Source: Limnohabitans parvus II-B4
GTDB taxonomy: Bacteria > Pseudomonadota > Gammaproteobacteria > Burkholderiales > Burkholderiaceae_C
Reading direction: 5' to 3'
Assembly: GCF_003063455.1 (NCBI RefSeq)
Contig: NZ_NESN01000002.1
Location: 723,538 to 787,537, forward strand
DNA: 64,000 nt
The position numbers were made by a program, and so were the translations under genes. Positions 9,173 through 16,661 of this stretch are shown piece by piece. Positions within the stretch are counted from its first letter, which is position 1; every line of letters starts with the position of its first letter. The notes under the pieces were generated by a model, which ran no database searches, was not told where the DNA came from, and saw only the letters and a list, made by a program, of their open reading frames with translations.

Positions 9173-9979
9173 ATGAGTCAAATTCAAAACAACATCTGGG
9201 CCGCGCCCCGTCTGTCCATGCGCTGGTGGCCCGTGTTTTTGCGCAACTGGCTGGTCTGGAAAAAACTCGCCATCCCCAGCTTGGTGGGCAACATTGCCGA
9301 GCCCTTGATGTGGCTGGTGGCCTTTGGCTACGGCCTGGGGGCCTTGGTCGGGCAGATCGAGCTGGGCGGCGAGAAAGTGCCCTACATCCTGTTTCTGGCC
9401 AGCGGCAGCATCTGCATGAGCGCCATGAACGCGGCCACCTTTGAGGCGCTGTACTCGGCGTTCTCGCGCATGCATGTGCAAAAAACCTGGGACGGCATCA
9501 TGAACGCCCCGGTGCGATTGGACGACGTGGTGCTGGCCGAAATGCTCTGGGCCGCCTTCAAGTCGCTGTTCACCGTCACGGCGATCTTGGGCGTGATGAT
9601 GGCCTTGGGCATCAGCCACAGCTGGAAGCTCTTGGTGGCCTGGCCCGTGCTGCTGGGCGTGGGCATCACCTTCAGCTGCATGGCGCTGATCTTCAACGCG
9701 TTGGCCAAGGGCTACGACTTTTTCACCTATTACTTCACACTGTTCCTCACGCCCATGATGTTCTTGTCAGGCATCTTTTTCCCGCGTGAACAACTGCCAG
9801 GTTTTGTGCGCGTGATCGCCGATTGGCTGCCGCTGTCGGTGGCGGTGGACTTGGTGCGCCCGCTGTTTTTGGACCGCTGGCCAGAGCATCCGCTGCGCAA
9901 CGTGCTGGTGCTGGCGGGGTTTGCGGTGGTGTCTTTCTGGATTGCGCTGGCGTTGACGAGGAAGCGGTTCAGGAGCTGA
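9173..9979 (+). CDS. ABC-2 type permease, NodJ-like
   Basis: A 268-residue inner-membrane permease with about six hydrophobic segments (for example MWLVAFGYGLGALVG, LFTVTAILGVMMALGI and FTLFLTPMMFLSGIFF). The pattern YILFLASGSICMSAMN and the FLSGIFFPREQLP block fit ABC-2/NodJ permeases. It starts 2 bp after the ATPase stop, so the two are translated from one mRNA and form one exporter. The specific cargo cannot be read from the sequence. Confidence 0.9.
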   Translation: MSQIQNNIWAAPRLSMRWWPVFLRNWLVWKKLAIPSLVGNIAEPLMWLVAFGYGLGALVGQIELGGEKVPYILFLASGSICMSAMNAATFEALYSAFSRMHVQKTWDGIMNAPVRLDDVVLAEMLWAAFKSLFTVTAILGVMMALGISHSWKLLVAWPVLLGVGITFSCMALIFNALAKGYDFFTYYFTLFLTPMMFLSGIFFPREQLPGFVRVIADWLPLSVAVDLVRPLFLDRWPEHPLRNVLVLAGFAVVSFWIALALTRKRFRS

Positions 9980-10010
9980 GCCGCATGCTCGCATGAAACA
10001 CTAAGTTTTT

Positions 10011-10080
10011 CTATCAATGTATATGTCATACTTGATATACTTTATTAGAAATTGATAAATTTCATGCCACAGGAGAAGCC
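10011..10080 (+). promoter_or_regulatory. AT-rich control region with nested inverted repeats
   Basis: The 70 bp before the AAA ATPase are far richer in A and T than the surroundings. They contain TATCAA (10012-10017) and TTGATA (10032-10037) as an inverted repeat, with GTATAT (10019-10024) and ATATAC (10035-10040) nested around the same centre. A further TTGATA follows at 10052-10057. An AGGAG ribosome site lies at 10071-10075, five bases before the ATG. The repeats would suit a dimeric repressor or autoregulation; no regulator gene is adjacent. Confidence 0.5.
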
Positions 10081-11265
10081 ATGGATCCCGTGAGAAACCC
10101 ATTTGCCCCCGGCGCCGGAAGTAGACCGCCAGAGCTTGCCGGACGGGAAGCCATACTCCAAGACGCGCAGATCGCCATTCAAAGGGCGCTTTTGGGTAAA
10201 CCCAGTCGCTCACAGATGCTGCTTGGCTTGCGTGGCGTAGGAAAGACGGTACTGCTGAACAAAATCGAATTGATGGCCGAAGCGGCGGGGCACGTGACAT
10301 CTTCGATCGAAGCGCCAGAGGGAAAAGCGCTCAGTGAATTGCTCGTGCCCAAAATCAATCAAGCTTTGCGCAAGCTCTCGGCTTCAGAGAATGCGAAGGC
10401 TAAAACCCACCAGGCGCTTCGGGCACTTCGCTCTTTTGCTTCTGCGTTCAAGCTCTCGTATGGAGATGCATCAATTTCGGTTGATCCGGAATTAGGCGTT
10501 GCGGACAGCGGAGATATGGAGGCGGACCTGCCCGAATTGTTCGTACGTGTCGGCGAGGCGGCTAAGGCCGCGGGCAAAGCATGGAGCCTTCTCATTGACG
10601 AAGTGCAGTACCTGCGCTCTAAAGATCTGGCCGCTTTGATCGTGGCGCTCCACAAAGTGAATCAAAGAGATCTGCCTGTGTTGTTCTTCGGTGCGGGGCT
10701 GCCACAGGTTGCAGCTCTTTCGGGGGATGCGAAATCCTATGCTGAGCGGCTCTTTCATTACCCAGCGGTGGGTGCGCTGGAAGACGAGGACGTCGAAACC
10801 GCCATCAGGCAGCCCATCCAAGCTGAGGGTGAGGAGATAGACGACAAAGCGATCAGCGAGATTCTGGCAAAGACCAAAGGCTATCCCTACTTTTTGCAGG
10901 AGTGGGGCTATCAGTGCTGGAACCTCGCCGAGGGTCCGCGCATCAAGCTAGAGGATGCCTCGAAGGCGGCAGGAGAGGCGACAAAACGGCTAGACGAAGG
11001 CTTCTTTAAGGTGCGATTTGATCGCTTGACGCCAAAGGAGCGAGAGTACGTGATCGCTATGGCGAAGCTTGGCGCTGGGCCCTACAGATCATCAGACATC
11101 GCAGACGCACTGAAGGAAACCCATCAAAGTCTGGGGCCGCGTCGTGCGCAGATCATCAGCAAGGGAATGATCTACAGCCCATCTCACGGCGATATCGCCT
11201 TCACCGTTCCCTTGTTCAACGAGTACTTGATCCGCAACTACGTGCAAAAACCAAGCCAAGCGTAG
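10081..11265 (+). CDS. Stand-alone AAA ATPase (ORC/AAA_16-like), unknown function
   Basis: A 394-residue P-loop ATPase. Walker A is GLRGVGKT (49-56) and Walker B is LLIDE (170-174), followed by VQYLRS; a C-terminal winged-helix-like part follows (roughly 320-390), giving an Orc1/Cdc6 or STAND-like layout. The AT-rich leader and looser codon use differ from the neighbours, which suggests acquisition by transfer. No nuclease, toxin, transposase or integrase is adjacent: the exporter lies upstream and a convergent glycosyltransferase downstream. I do not assign a function. Defence or mobile-element maintenance are possibilities only. Confidence 0.8.
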   Translation: MDPVRNPFAPGAGSRPPELAGREAILQDAQIAIQRALLGKPSRSQMLLGLRGVGKTVLLNKIELMAEAAGHVTSSIEAPEGKALSELLVPKINQALRKLSASENAKAKTHQALRALRSFASAFKLSYGDASISVDPELGVADSGDMEADLPELFVRVGEAAKAAGKAWSLLIDEVQYLRSKDLAALIVALHKVNQRDLPVLFFGAGLPQVAALSGDAKSYAERLFHYPAVGALEDEDVETAIRQPIQAEGEEIDDKAISEILAKTKGYPYFLQEWGYQCWNLAEGPRIKLEDASKAAGEATKRLDEGFFKVRFDRLTPKEREYVIAMAKLGAGPYRSSDIADALKETHQSLGPRRAQIISKGMIYSPSHGDIAFTVPLFNEYLIRNYVQKPSQA

Positions 11266-11314
11266 CAGAGCGTTAGGTCACTGTGCCCACTGCTTGCGAT
11301 GGACGATGGGTGCA

Positions 11315-12568
11315 TTAGGCTGCTCGGTTGTTTGCCAACCCTTGCACCCACGCCATCTGCCCAGGCAGACAACGCGTCTCCAGATCGTAGTTTTCCACCG
11401 CAAATGCCCGCGCCTGCGCCCCCAGCCGCGCACGTTCTGCTGGGTTTTCGCACAAGTCAATCACCTGTTGCGCCAGCGCCGCAGGGTCAAAAAAGTCCAC
11501 CAGTTGCCCGGTCTCGCCGTGGCGAATCGCTTCGCGCACCGGGGCGGTGTCGCTGGCCACGATGGCGCAGCCTGCGCTCATGGCTTCGAGCAGGCTCCAG
11601 CTGAGCACAAAGGGGTAGGTCAGGTACACGTGCACGGTGGACACCTGCAGCACGCGCAAAAAATCGGCATAGGGCACCTTGCCCACAAAGTGCAGACGCG
11701 ATACGTCCAGATCGCCTTTGACTTCGTTCAGAAAAATATCGCGCCAAGTTTGGGGTTTGCCGTCGGGGCCGGGGGGCGGTGCCGCGCCGTAGCTGACCTC
11801 GTTGCCGCCAATGATGACTACGCGGGCTTTGGGGCGGGCTTTCAGAATGGCGGGCAGCGCCCGCATGAACTGGTGGTAGCCGCGGTAGGGCTCTAGGTTG
11901 CGGTTGACGAAGGTGATGACTTCGTCGCCCTGCCCCAGTTGCAATACGCCTTGCGCGGTTTGCACACGGATGCGGGCGCTGGGGTCAGGTCTGATCAGAT
12001 CTGTGCGGATGCCGTCGTGGATGACGGCGATGCGCGAGGCAAAAGGCTCGGGGAACAGCGAGGCCTGCCAGTGTGTGGGAGCGATGCCCGCGTGCGCACG
12101 CGCAAAGTGCAGCTCGTAGTTGGCGTTTTTCATCTGCAGGCGGCAGGCGTTGTCGGTGTCCGGGTTGCCGAACTCCGGGTCAAAGCCGACGTCCGCGCCT
12201 TGGTGCTGGTAGAAAAATTCGCAATAAATGCCCAGCCGCGCTTGGGGCCAGACTTGCTGCAAGAACAGGCTTTCGCCCCAACCAGGGTGGGCCACGATCA
12301 CATCGGGCACAAAGCCTTGTTCGCGCAGTTTCATGGCGGCTTGCCAAGTGGCTTCGCCGCGCAGGGTTTTGACCTCCAGGTCGGCCACCCAGCGGTGCGT
12401 GCCTTGGCCGGGTCGGCCCGCGACCGGGTAGCGCACCAGTTCCACGCCCGGCACAGGCGGGCAGGCGTTGATGTGCAGGGCCACCACGCGGTGGCCTTGG
12501 CGTGCCATGGCAGGGGCCAGGTGCTTGAACTGGCCCGGGAAATTCTGGTGGACGAAAAGGATGTTCAT
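11315..12568 (-). CDS. Glycosyltransferase family 4 protein
   Basis: A 417-residue GT-B glycosyltransferase. The N-terminal domain begins MNILFVHQNFPGQFKHLAP, characteristic of the Glyco_trans_4_3 family. The C-terminal group-1 domain holds VTFVNRNLEPYRGYHQF-like sugar-nucleotide-site sequence, LHFVGKVPYADFL and the E-x7-E type segment SWSLLEAMSAGCAIVASDTAPVREA. It probably builds a cell-surface polysaccharide, but no other polysaccharide genes are near, so acceptor and donor are unknown. It is convergent with the AAA ATPase gene and divergent from the dehydrogenase. Confidence 0.88.
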   Translation of the reverse strand: MNILFVHQNFPGQFKHLAPAMARQGHRVVALHINACPPVPGVELVRYPVAGRPGQGTHRWVADLEVKTLRGEATWQAAMKLREQGFVPDVIVAHPGWGESLFLQQVWPQARLGIYCEFFYQHQGADVGFDPEFGNPDTDNACRLQMKNANYELHFARAHAGIAPTHWQASLFPEPFASRIAVIHDGIRTDLIRPDPSARIRVQTAQGVLQLGQGDEVITFVNRNLEPYRGYHQFMRALPAILKARPKARVVIIGGNEVSYGAAPPPGPDGKPQTWRDIFLNEVKGDLDVSRLHFVGKVPYADFLRVLQVSTVHVYLTYPFVLSWSLLEAMSAGCAIVASDTAPVREAIRHGETGQLVDFFDPAALAQQVIDLCENPAERARLGAQARAFAVENYDLETRCLPGQMAWVQGLANNRAA

Positions 12569-12696
12569 GGTGTCTTGCCTGAGCGCGAATCATCGCATGT
12601 CCACAGGGTGTCAGGGTGGCGTGAAGTCGCCCCGTTAAGATGGCTGTTGAACCCCTTTTATTCCGTTCTTTACCCCGTTTTCAAGGAAGTACAGCG

Positions 12697-13545
12697 ATGA
12701 GCATTCAAACCGTAGGCATCATTGGCGCAGGCACCATGGGCAATGGCATTGCACAGGCGTGTGCGGTGTCGGGCATTCAGGTGGTGATGGTGGATATTTC
12801 AGATGCGGCCGTGGCCAAAGGCTTGGCCACCGTGGCCAGCAGCTTGGACCGTCTGGTCAAGAAAGAAAAGATCAGCGAAGCCGACAAAGACGCTGCGCTG
12901 GCACGCATCAAGGGCAGCTCCAGTTATGACGACCTGAAGGGCGCCCAGCTGGTGATCGAAGCCGCCACGGAAAACCACGAACTCAAGGTCAAGATCTTGA
13001 AGCAGCTCGACGGCATGCTGGCCCCGAACGTAATCATCGCGTCCAACACCTCGTCGATTTCGATCACGCAACTGGCCGCGGCCACGCAACGTGCGGACCG
13101 TTTCATCGGCATGCACTTCTTCAACCCCGTGCCGATGATGGCGCTGGTCGAGATCATTCGTGGCCTGCAAACCAGCGACGCCACCCACGACGCCGTGCAC
13201 GACATGGCGCTGGCGTTGGGCAAGACCCCCATCACCGTCAAGAACGCACCGGGCTTTGTGGTCAACCGCATTCTGGTGCCCATGATCAACGAGGCTTTCT
13301 TTGTGTTGGGCGAGGGCCTGGCCGAGGCCGAAGCGATTGACGCGGGCATGAAGCTCGGCTGCAACCAGCCCATTGGCCCGCTGGCACTGGCCGACATGAT
13401 TGGCCTCGATGTGTGTTTGGCCGTGATGGAGGTTTACCTCAAGGAATTTGGCGACAGCAAATACCGCCCCAGCCCCTTGCTCAAGGAAATGGTCGCTGCA
13501 GGCCGCTTGGGTCGCAAGACGGGGCAGGGTGTTTACAAGTACTGA
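12697..13545 (+). CDS. 3-hydroxybutyryl-CoA dehydrogenase
   Basis: A 282-residue NAD(P)-dependent dehydrogenase of beta-oxidation or polyhydroxybutyrate-linked metabolism. The Rossmann motif GIIGAGTMGNGIAQ is at residues 7-20. SNTSSISITQLA and the catalytic His region in GMHFFNPVPMMALVEII are present, and the C-terminal domain contains NAPGFVVNRILVPMINEA. The ATG at 12697 follows an AAGGAAG ribosome site at 12684-12690; an upstream in-frame ATG at 12640 lacks support. The length fits the single-function family (PaaH/Hbd). Confidence 0.93.
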   Translation: MSIQTVGIIGAGTMGNGIAQACAVSGIQVVMVDISDAAVAKGLATVASSLDRLVKKEKISEADKDAALARIKGSSSYDDLKGAQLVIEAATENHELKVKILKQLDGMLAPNVIIASNTSSISITQLAAATQRADRFIGMHFFNPVPMMALVEIIRGLQTSDATHDAVHDMALALGKTPITVKNAPGFVVNRILVPMINEAFFVLGEGLAEAEAIDAGMKLGCNQPIGPLALADMIGLDVCLAVMEVYLKEFGDSKYRPSPLLKEMVAAGRLGRKTGQGVYKY

Positions 13546-13582
13546 ACGTAGCCTTGCAGACCCCATCCGAGGTCCCTGCCCT

Positions 13583-13740
13583 CTCCGTCATCCCGGACTT
13601 GCTCCGGGATCCATGTGGGTCGCTGCCGTTTGCAACCGCCATGAAGATGGACCCCGGGTCAAGCCCGGGGTGACAGATGCAGGTGCCCGGAGTGACAAAT
13701 GCAGGTGCCCGGAGTGACAAATGCAGGTGCCCGGGGTGAC
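13583..13740. repeat. REP-like element, copy 3, with a 22-bp tandem tail
   Basis: After the dehydrogenase stop comes a hairpin TCCCGGActtgcTCCGGGA followed by TCCATG, a spacer, then a second hairpin ACCCCGGGtcaagCCCGGGGT followed by GACA. The end of that hairpin is then iterated: a 22-bp unit starting GTGACAAATGCAGG repeats three times at 13670-13735 and a final GTGAC closes it. It occupies most of the 257-bp gap before the next gene. Confidence 0.75.
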
Positions 13741-13802
13741 GTCACATTGGCTTGTCGCGTGGGTGAAACTTGGGAGGGTGAGGTTGGGCCTACCATGGCC
13801 CC

Positions 13803-14609
13803 ATGAACACCCCACACCACCTCGAAGGCCAGATCGACTGCACCGTGCACGGTGCGGTCCTTCAGATTTGCATCAACCGCCCTGCTAAGCGCAACGGTTT
13901 CACACCCAAGATGTACCGTGAGCTGGGCGAGGCGTACACCCGGCTCGACGACGACCCCGCACTGCGCGTGGGGGTGCTGTGCGCGGCGGGCGACCACTTC
14001 ACAGCGGGACTCGATTTGCCCACCATTGCGCCGCTGATGCAGCGTGGCGAAAAGGCCGTGCCGCTGGGTCTGGTGGACCCGCTCAACTTGGGCATGGAAG
14101 GCTACCGCCGACGCACCAAACCCATGGTGGTGGCGGTGCAGGGCATCACTTACACGCTGGGCATTGAGCTCATGCTGGCCGCCGACATCGTGGTCGCGGC
14201 CGACGACTGCCGGTTTTCTCAGCTGGAGGTGCAGCGCGGCATCATGGCCACGGGCGGGGCCACCTTGCGCATGGCTGAGCGCGCTGGCATGGGCAACGCA
14301 CTCTTGCATTTGCTCACGGCCGATGTGTTTGACAGCGCCGAAGCCCTGCGCCTGAACTTTGTGCAAAAGGTGGTGCCTGCGGCAAGTTTGCTGGCCGAGG
14401 CCATGCGCATCGCCGACCTGATTGCCGCGCAAGCGCCGCTGGCGGTGGTGGCCACACGGCAAAACGTGCTCAAGGGTGTGGAGCAAGGCCCGCTGGTGGC
14501 CATGCACGACTTCATTTCAGTGCAAAAAGCGCTGTCCAACAGCGATGACGCGGCCGAGGGCGTGCGTTCGTTTGTGGAAAAGCGCACAGCCCGGTTCACC
14601 GGACGCTGA
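13803..14609 (+). CDS. Enoyl-CoA hydratase/isomerase (crotonase) family protein
   Basis: A 268-residue crotonase-fold protein. The oxyanion-hole regions (GDHFTAGLDL and QGITYTLGIELMLAADIV) are recognisable. The two acidic residues expected at the crotonase active site fit the Glu of GIEL and the Glu of SQLEVQRGIMATGG. The second oxyanion strand has YTLG rather than the common xGGG, so substrate and reaction (hydratase, isomerase or hydrolase) are open. It follows the dehydrogenase on the same strand but is separated from it by the REP-like element. Confidence 0.87.
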   Translation: MNTPHHLEGQIDCTVHGAVLQICINRPAKRNGFTPKMYRELGEAYTRLDDDPALRVGVLCAAGDHFTAGLDLPTIAPLMQRGEKAVPLGLVDPLNLGMEGYRRRTKPMVVAVQGITYTLGIELMLAADIVVAADDCRFSQLEVQRGIMATGGATLRMAERAGMGNALLHLLTADVFDSAEALRLNFVQKVVPAASLLAEAMRIADLIAAQAPLAVVATRQNVLKGVEQGPLVAMHDFISVQKALSNSDDAAEGVRSFVEKRTARFTGR

Positions 14610-14640
14610 GCCGGGTCAAGCGCTCGGTCACAATCGACGC

Positions 14641-15660
14641 ATGACCGAACCGAACGCTTTGCACCCTTATGCCGAACTCACCCCGGACCGGGTGATGGAC
14701 GCTTTGACCGACCTGGGCTTGTGGCCCGATGGCCGTTTGCTGGCGCTCAGCTCTTACGAAAATCGCGTTTACCGTGCCCATCTGGACGAACCCGTGCAGG
14801 GCGCGTCGGCGGTGGTGCTCAAGTTTTACCGGCCTGGGCGCTGGAGTCGTGCGCAGATTCAGGAGGAACACGACTTCGCCGCCGAACTGCTGGCGGCCGA
14901 AGTGCCTGTGGTGCCACCCATGATGCTGAACGGCCAGACCCTGCACCAAAGTGCGGGCTTTGATTTTTCGGTCAGCCCTTTACGCGGCGGTCGCACGCCC
15001 GAGCTGGACGATTTTGAAGTGCTCGAATGGATTGGCCGTTTCTTGGCCCGAATTCATACAGTGGGCGCGGCCCAACCTTTTGCGCACAGACCCACGCTCG
15101 ATATGCAGACCTTTGCGCTGGAGCCTGCCGAGTGGCTTCAAAAAAACCAGATGATTCCGCTGGAGGTGGAACGCGAATGGCGCGAGGCTTTGGCGCCTGC
15201 GCTGGCTTTGATTCAAGAAGCTTTTGCCCAAGGCGCAGCAGATCGCCGCTTGATTCGCCTGCATGGCGACTGCCACCCGGGCAACATTTTGTGGACGCCC
15301 TCTGAGCTGCCCGGTGGCGGCCCGCACTTTGTGGACTTGGACGACGCCCGCATGGGGCCTGCCGTTCAAGATCTGTGGATGCTGTTGTCGGGCGACCGGG
15401 GGCAGCGCACGCAGCAGCTGTCGGCCTTGCTGGACGGGTATGAACAGGTGCGCGACTTTGACCGCGCAGAGCTGCGCCTGATCGAGCCGCTGCGCACTTT
15501 GCGTTTGATCCACTACAGCGCTTGGCTGGCGCGGCGTTGGGAAGACCCGATTTTCCCGATCAACTTTCCGTGGTTTGGCACGCCCGACTATTGGCGCGGT
15601 CAGGTGCTCATGCTGCAAGAGCAGGTCGAGCAAATGCAGGAAACGCCGCTCAGCGTGTGA
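14641..15660 (+). CDS. srkA: Stress-response Ser/Thr kinase SrkA (YihE/RdoA)
   Basis: A 339-residue protein kinase of the aminoglycoside-phosphotransferase-like fold. The catalytic loop RLHGDCHPGNILW and the metal-binding DLDDA segment are intact, and SSYENRVYRAHL near residue 40 is the nucleotide-binding beginning. In E. coli the homologue counteracts stress-induced cell death and is cotranscribed with dsbA; no dsbA follows here. The ATG at 14641 is chosen because it starts the conserved region 31 bp after the crotonase stop, though the frame is open further upstream. Confidence 0.9.
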   Translation: MTEPNALHPYAELTPDRVMDALTDLGLWPDGRLLALSSYENRVYRAHLDEPVQGASAVVLKFYRPGRWSRAQIQEEHDFAAELLAAEVPVVPPMMLNGQTLHQSAGFDFSVSPLRGGRTPELDDFEVLEWIGRFLARIHTVGAAQPFAHRPTLDMQTFALEPAEWLQKNQMIPLEVEREWREALAPALALIQEAFAQGAADRRLIRLHGDCHPGNILWTPSELPGGGPHFVDLDDARMGPAVQDLWMLLSGDRGQRTQQLSALLDGYEQVRDFDRAELRLIEPLRTLRLIHYSAWLARRWEDPIFPINFPWFGTPDYWRGQVLMLQEQVEQMQETPLSV

Positions 15661-15662
15661 GC

Positions 15663-16661
15663 TCAGCGCCGCGCAGGCTGCACGCCCAGCGCCATGGCGC
15701 AGCCAATCAAGGCCGGTTGTTCGGCGCGGATGACGTAGGTCGGGATGCGCTTCATGTAGTTCTCGAAGCGGCCTTTGGCTTCAAACGCGGCCCTGAAACC
15801 CGACTGCGCAAAGTAGTCGCCTAAGCGCCCGATCACGCCGCCGCCAATGTAGATGCCGCCGCGTGCGCCCAGTGTCACGGCCAAGTTGGCGGCTGCGTTG
15901 CCCAGCAGGCGGCACATGCGGTCCAGTGCTTCTTCGCAAGCCACATCTTGGGTGGCCAGCGCTCGTGTGGTCACTTGCGCAGCCACCAGGTTTTCGGCCT
16001 CGGTGCCATTGAGTTCACAAATGGCGCGGTACAAGTTTTCGAGGCCCATGCCCGAGACCACGCGCTCGACAGACACATGGGGGTGGGTGCGCCACAAAAT
16101 GCGCAGGATGTCGGCCTCTCGTTCGCAGGTGGGGGACATGCTGACATGCCCGCCTTCGCCTGCAATGGGCACCCAGTCGCCCTGACGCGAACGCACCAGC
16201 GAGGACACACCCAGCCCGGTGCCCGGACCGATCAGGCCTTTGGGCGCATTGGGCACAGGTTCGCCCGAGCCGATCTGTTCCAGATCGCTGCCCAGCAGGG
16301 CCGGTGCCGCCATGGCCATGGCTTCCCAGTCGTTGAGCATCAAGAGGCTGTCCAGCCCCAGCTTTTGGCGCGTGGCCTCGATGGAGAACTGCCAGTGGTT
16401 GTTGGTCATCTTCAGCGCATCGCCATCGATGGGGTTGGCAATCGCGATGCAGGCTTGGCGCACCCCGCGCTGGCCGACTTGCTGCAGATAGCTGCTTGCC
16501 GCCGCCGCCAGATCTGGGAACTGCCCGGTGGGCAAGGTGACTTCTTGCGTGATGGGTGAGCCGTCGCCATTGACCAAGGCAAAGCGGGCATTGGTGCCGC
16601 CGATGTCGCCCAAGAGGCGAGGGGTTTGAGCGTGGAGTGCGTTCATATGAGAAGGGTTCAT
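15663..16661 (-). CDS. glk: Glucokinase
   Basis: A 332-residue proteobacterial-type glucokinase that phosphorylates glucose with ATP. The phosphate-binding GDIGGTNARFALV is close to the N-terminus; NDWEAMA, GPGTGLGVSSL and EGGHVSMSP follow in the usual order. I place the start at 16661, where its ATG overlaps the stop of the sensor kinase by four bases (ATGA). An in-frame ATG at 16646 or 16703 is possible. The coupling to a sensor kinase/regulator pair and a sugar ABC transporter strongly suggests a glucose-uptake locus. Confidence 0.94.
   Translation of the reverse strand: MNPSHMNALHAQTPRLLGDIGGTNARFALVNGDGSPITQEVTLPTGQFPDLAAAASSYLQQVGQRGVRQACIAIANPIDGDALKMTNNHWQFSIEATRQKLGLDSLLMLNDWEAMAMAAPALLGSDLEQIGSGEPVPNAPKGLIGPGTGLGVSSLVRSRQGDWVPIAGEGGHVSMSPTCEREADILRILWRTHPHVSVERVVSGMGLENLYRAICELNGTEAENLVAAQVTTRALATQDVACEEALDRMCRLLGNAAANLAVTLGARGGIYIGGGVIGRLGDYFAQSGFRAAFEAKGRFENYMKRIPTYVIRAEQPALIGCAMALGVQPARR

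Noticed and set aside
7141..13740. Short tandem repeats as a CRISPR array
   Set aside because: The units are contiguous, without unique spacers, and adjoin REP-like hairpins; no cas genes are in the window.
14422..14640. N-terminal extension of the SrkA frame upstream of 14641
   Set aside because: The stretch overlaps the crotonase gene and is arginine/tryptophan-rich; the conserved kinase begins at the ATG at 14641.
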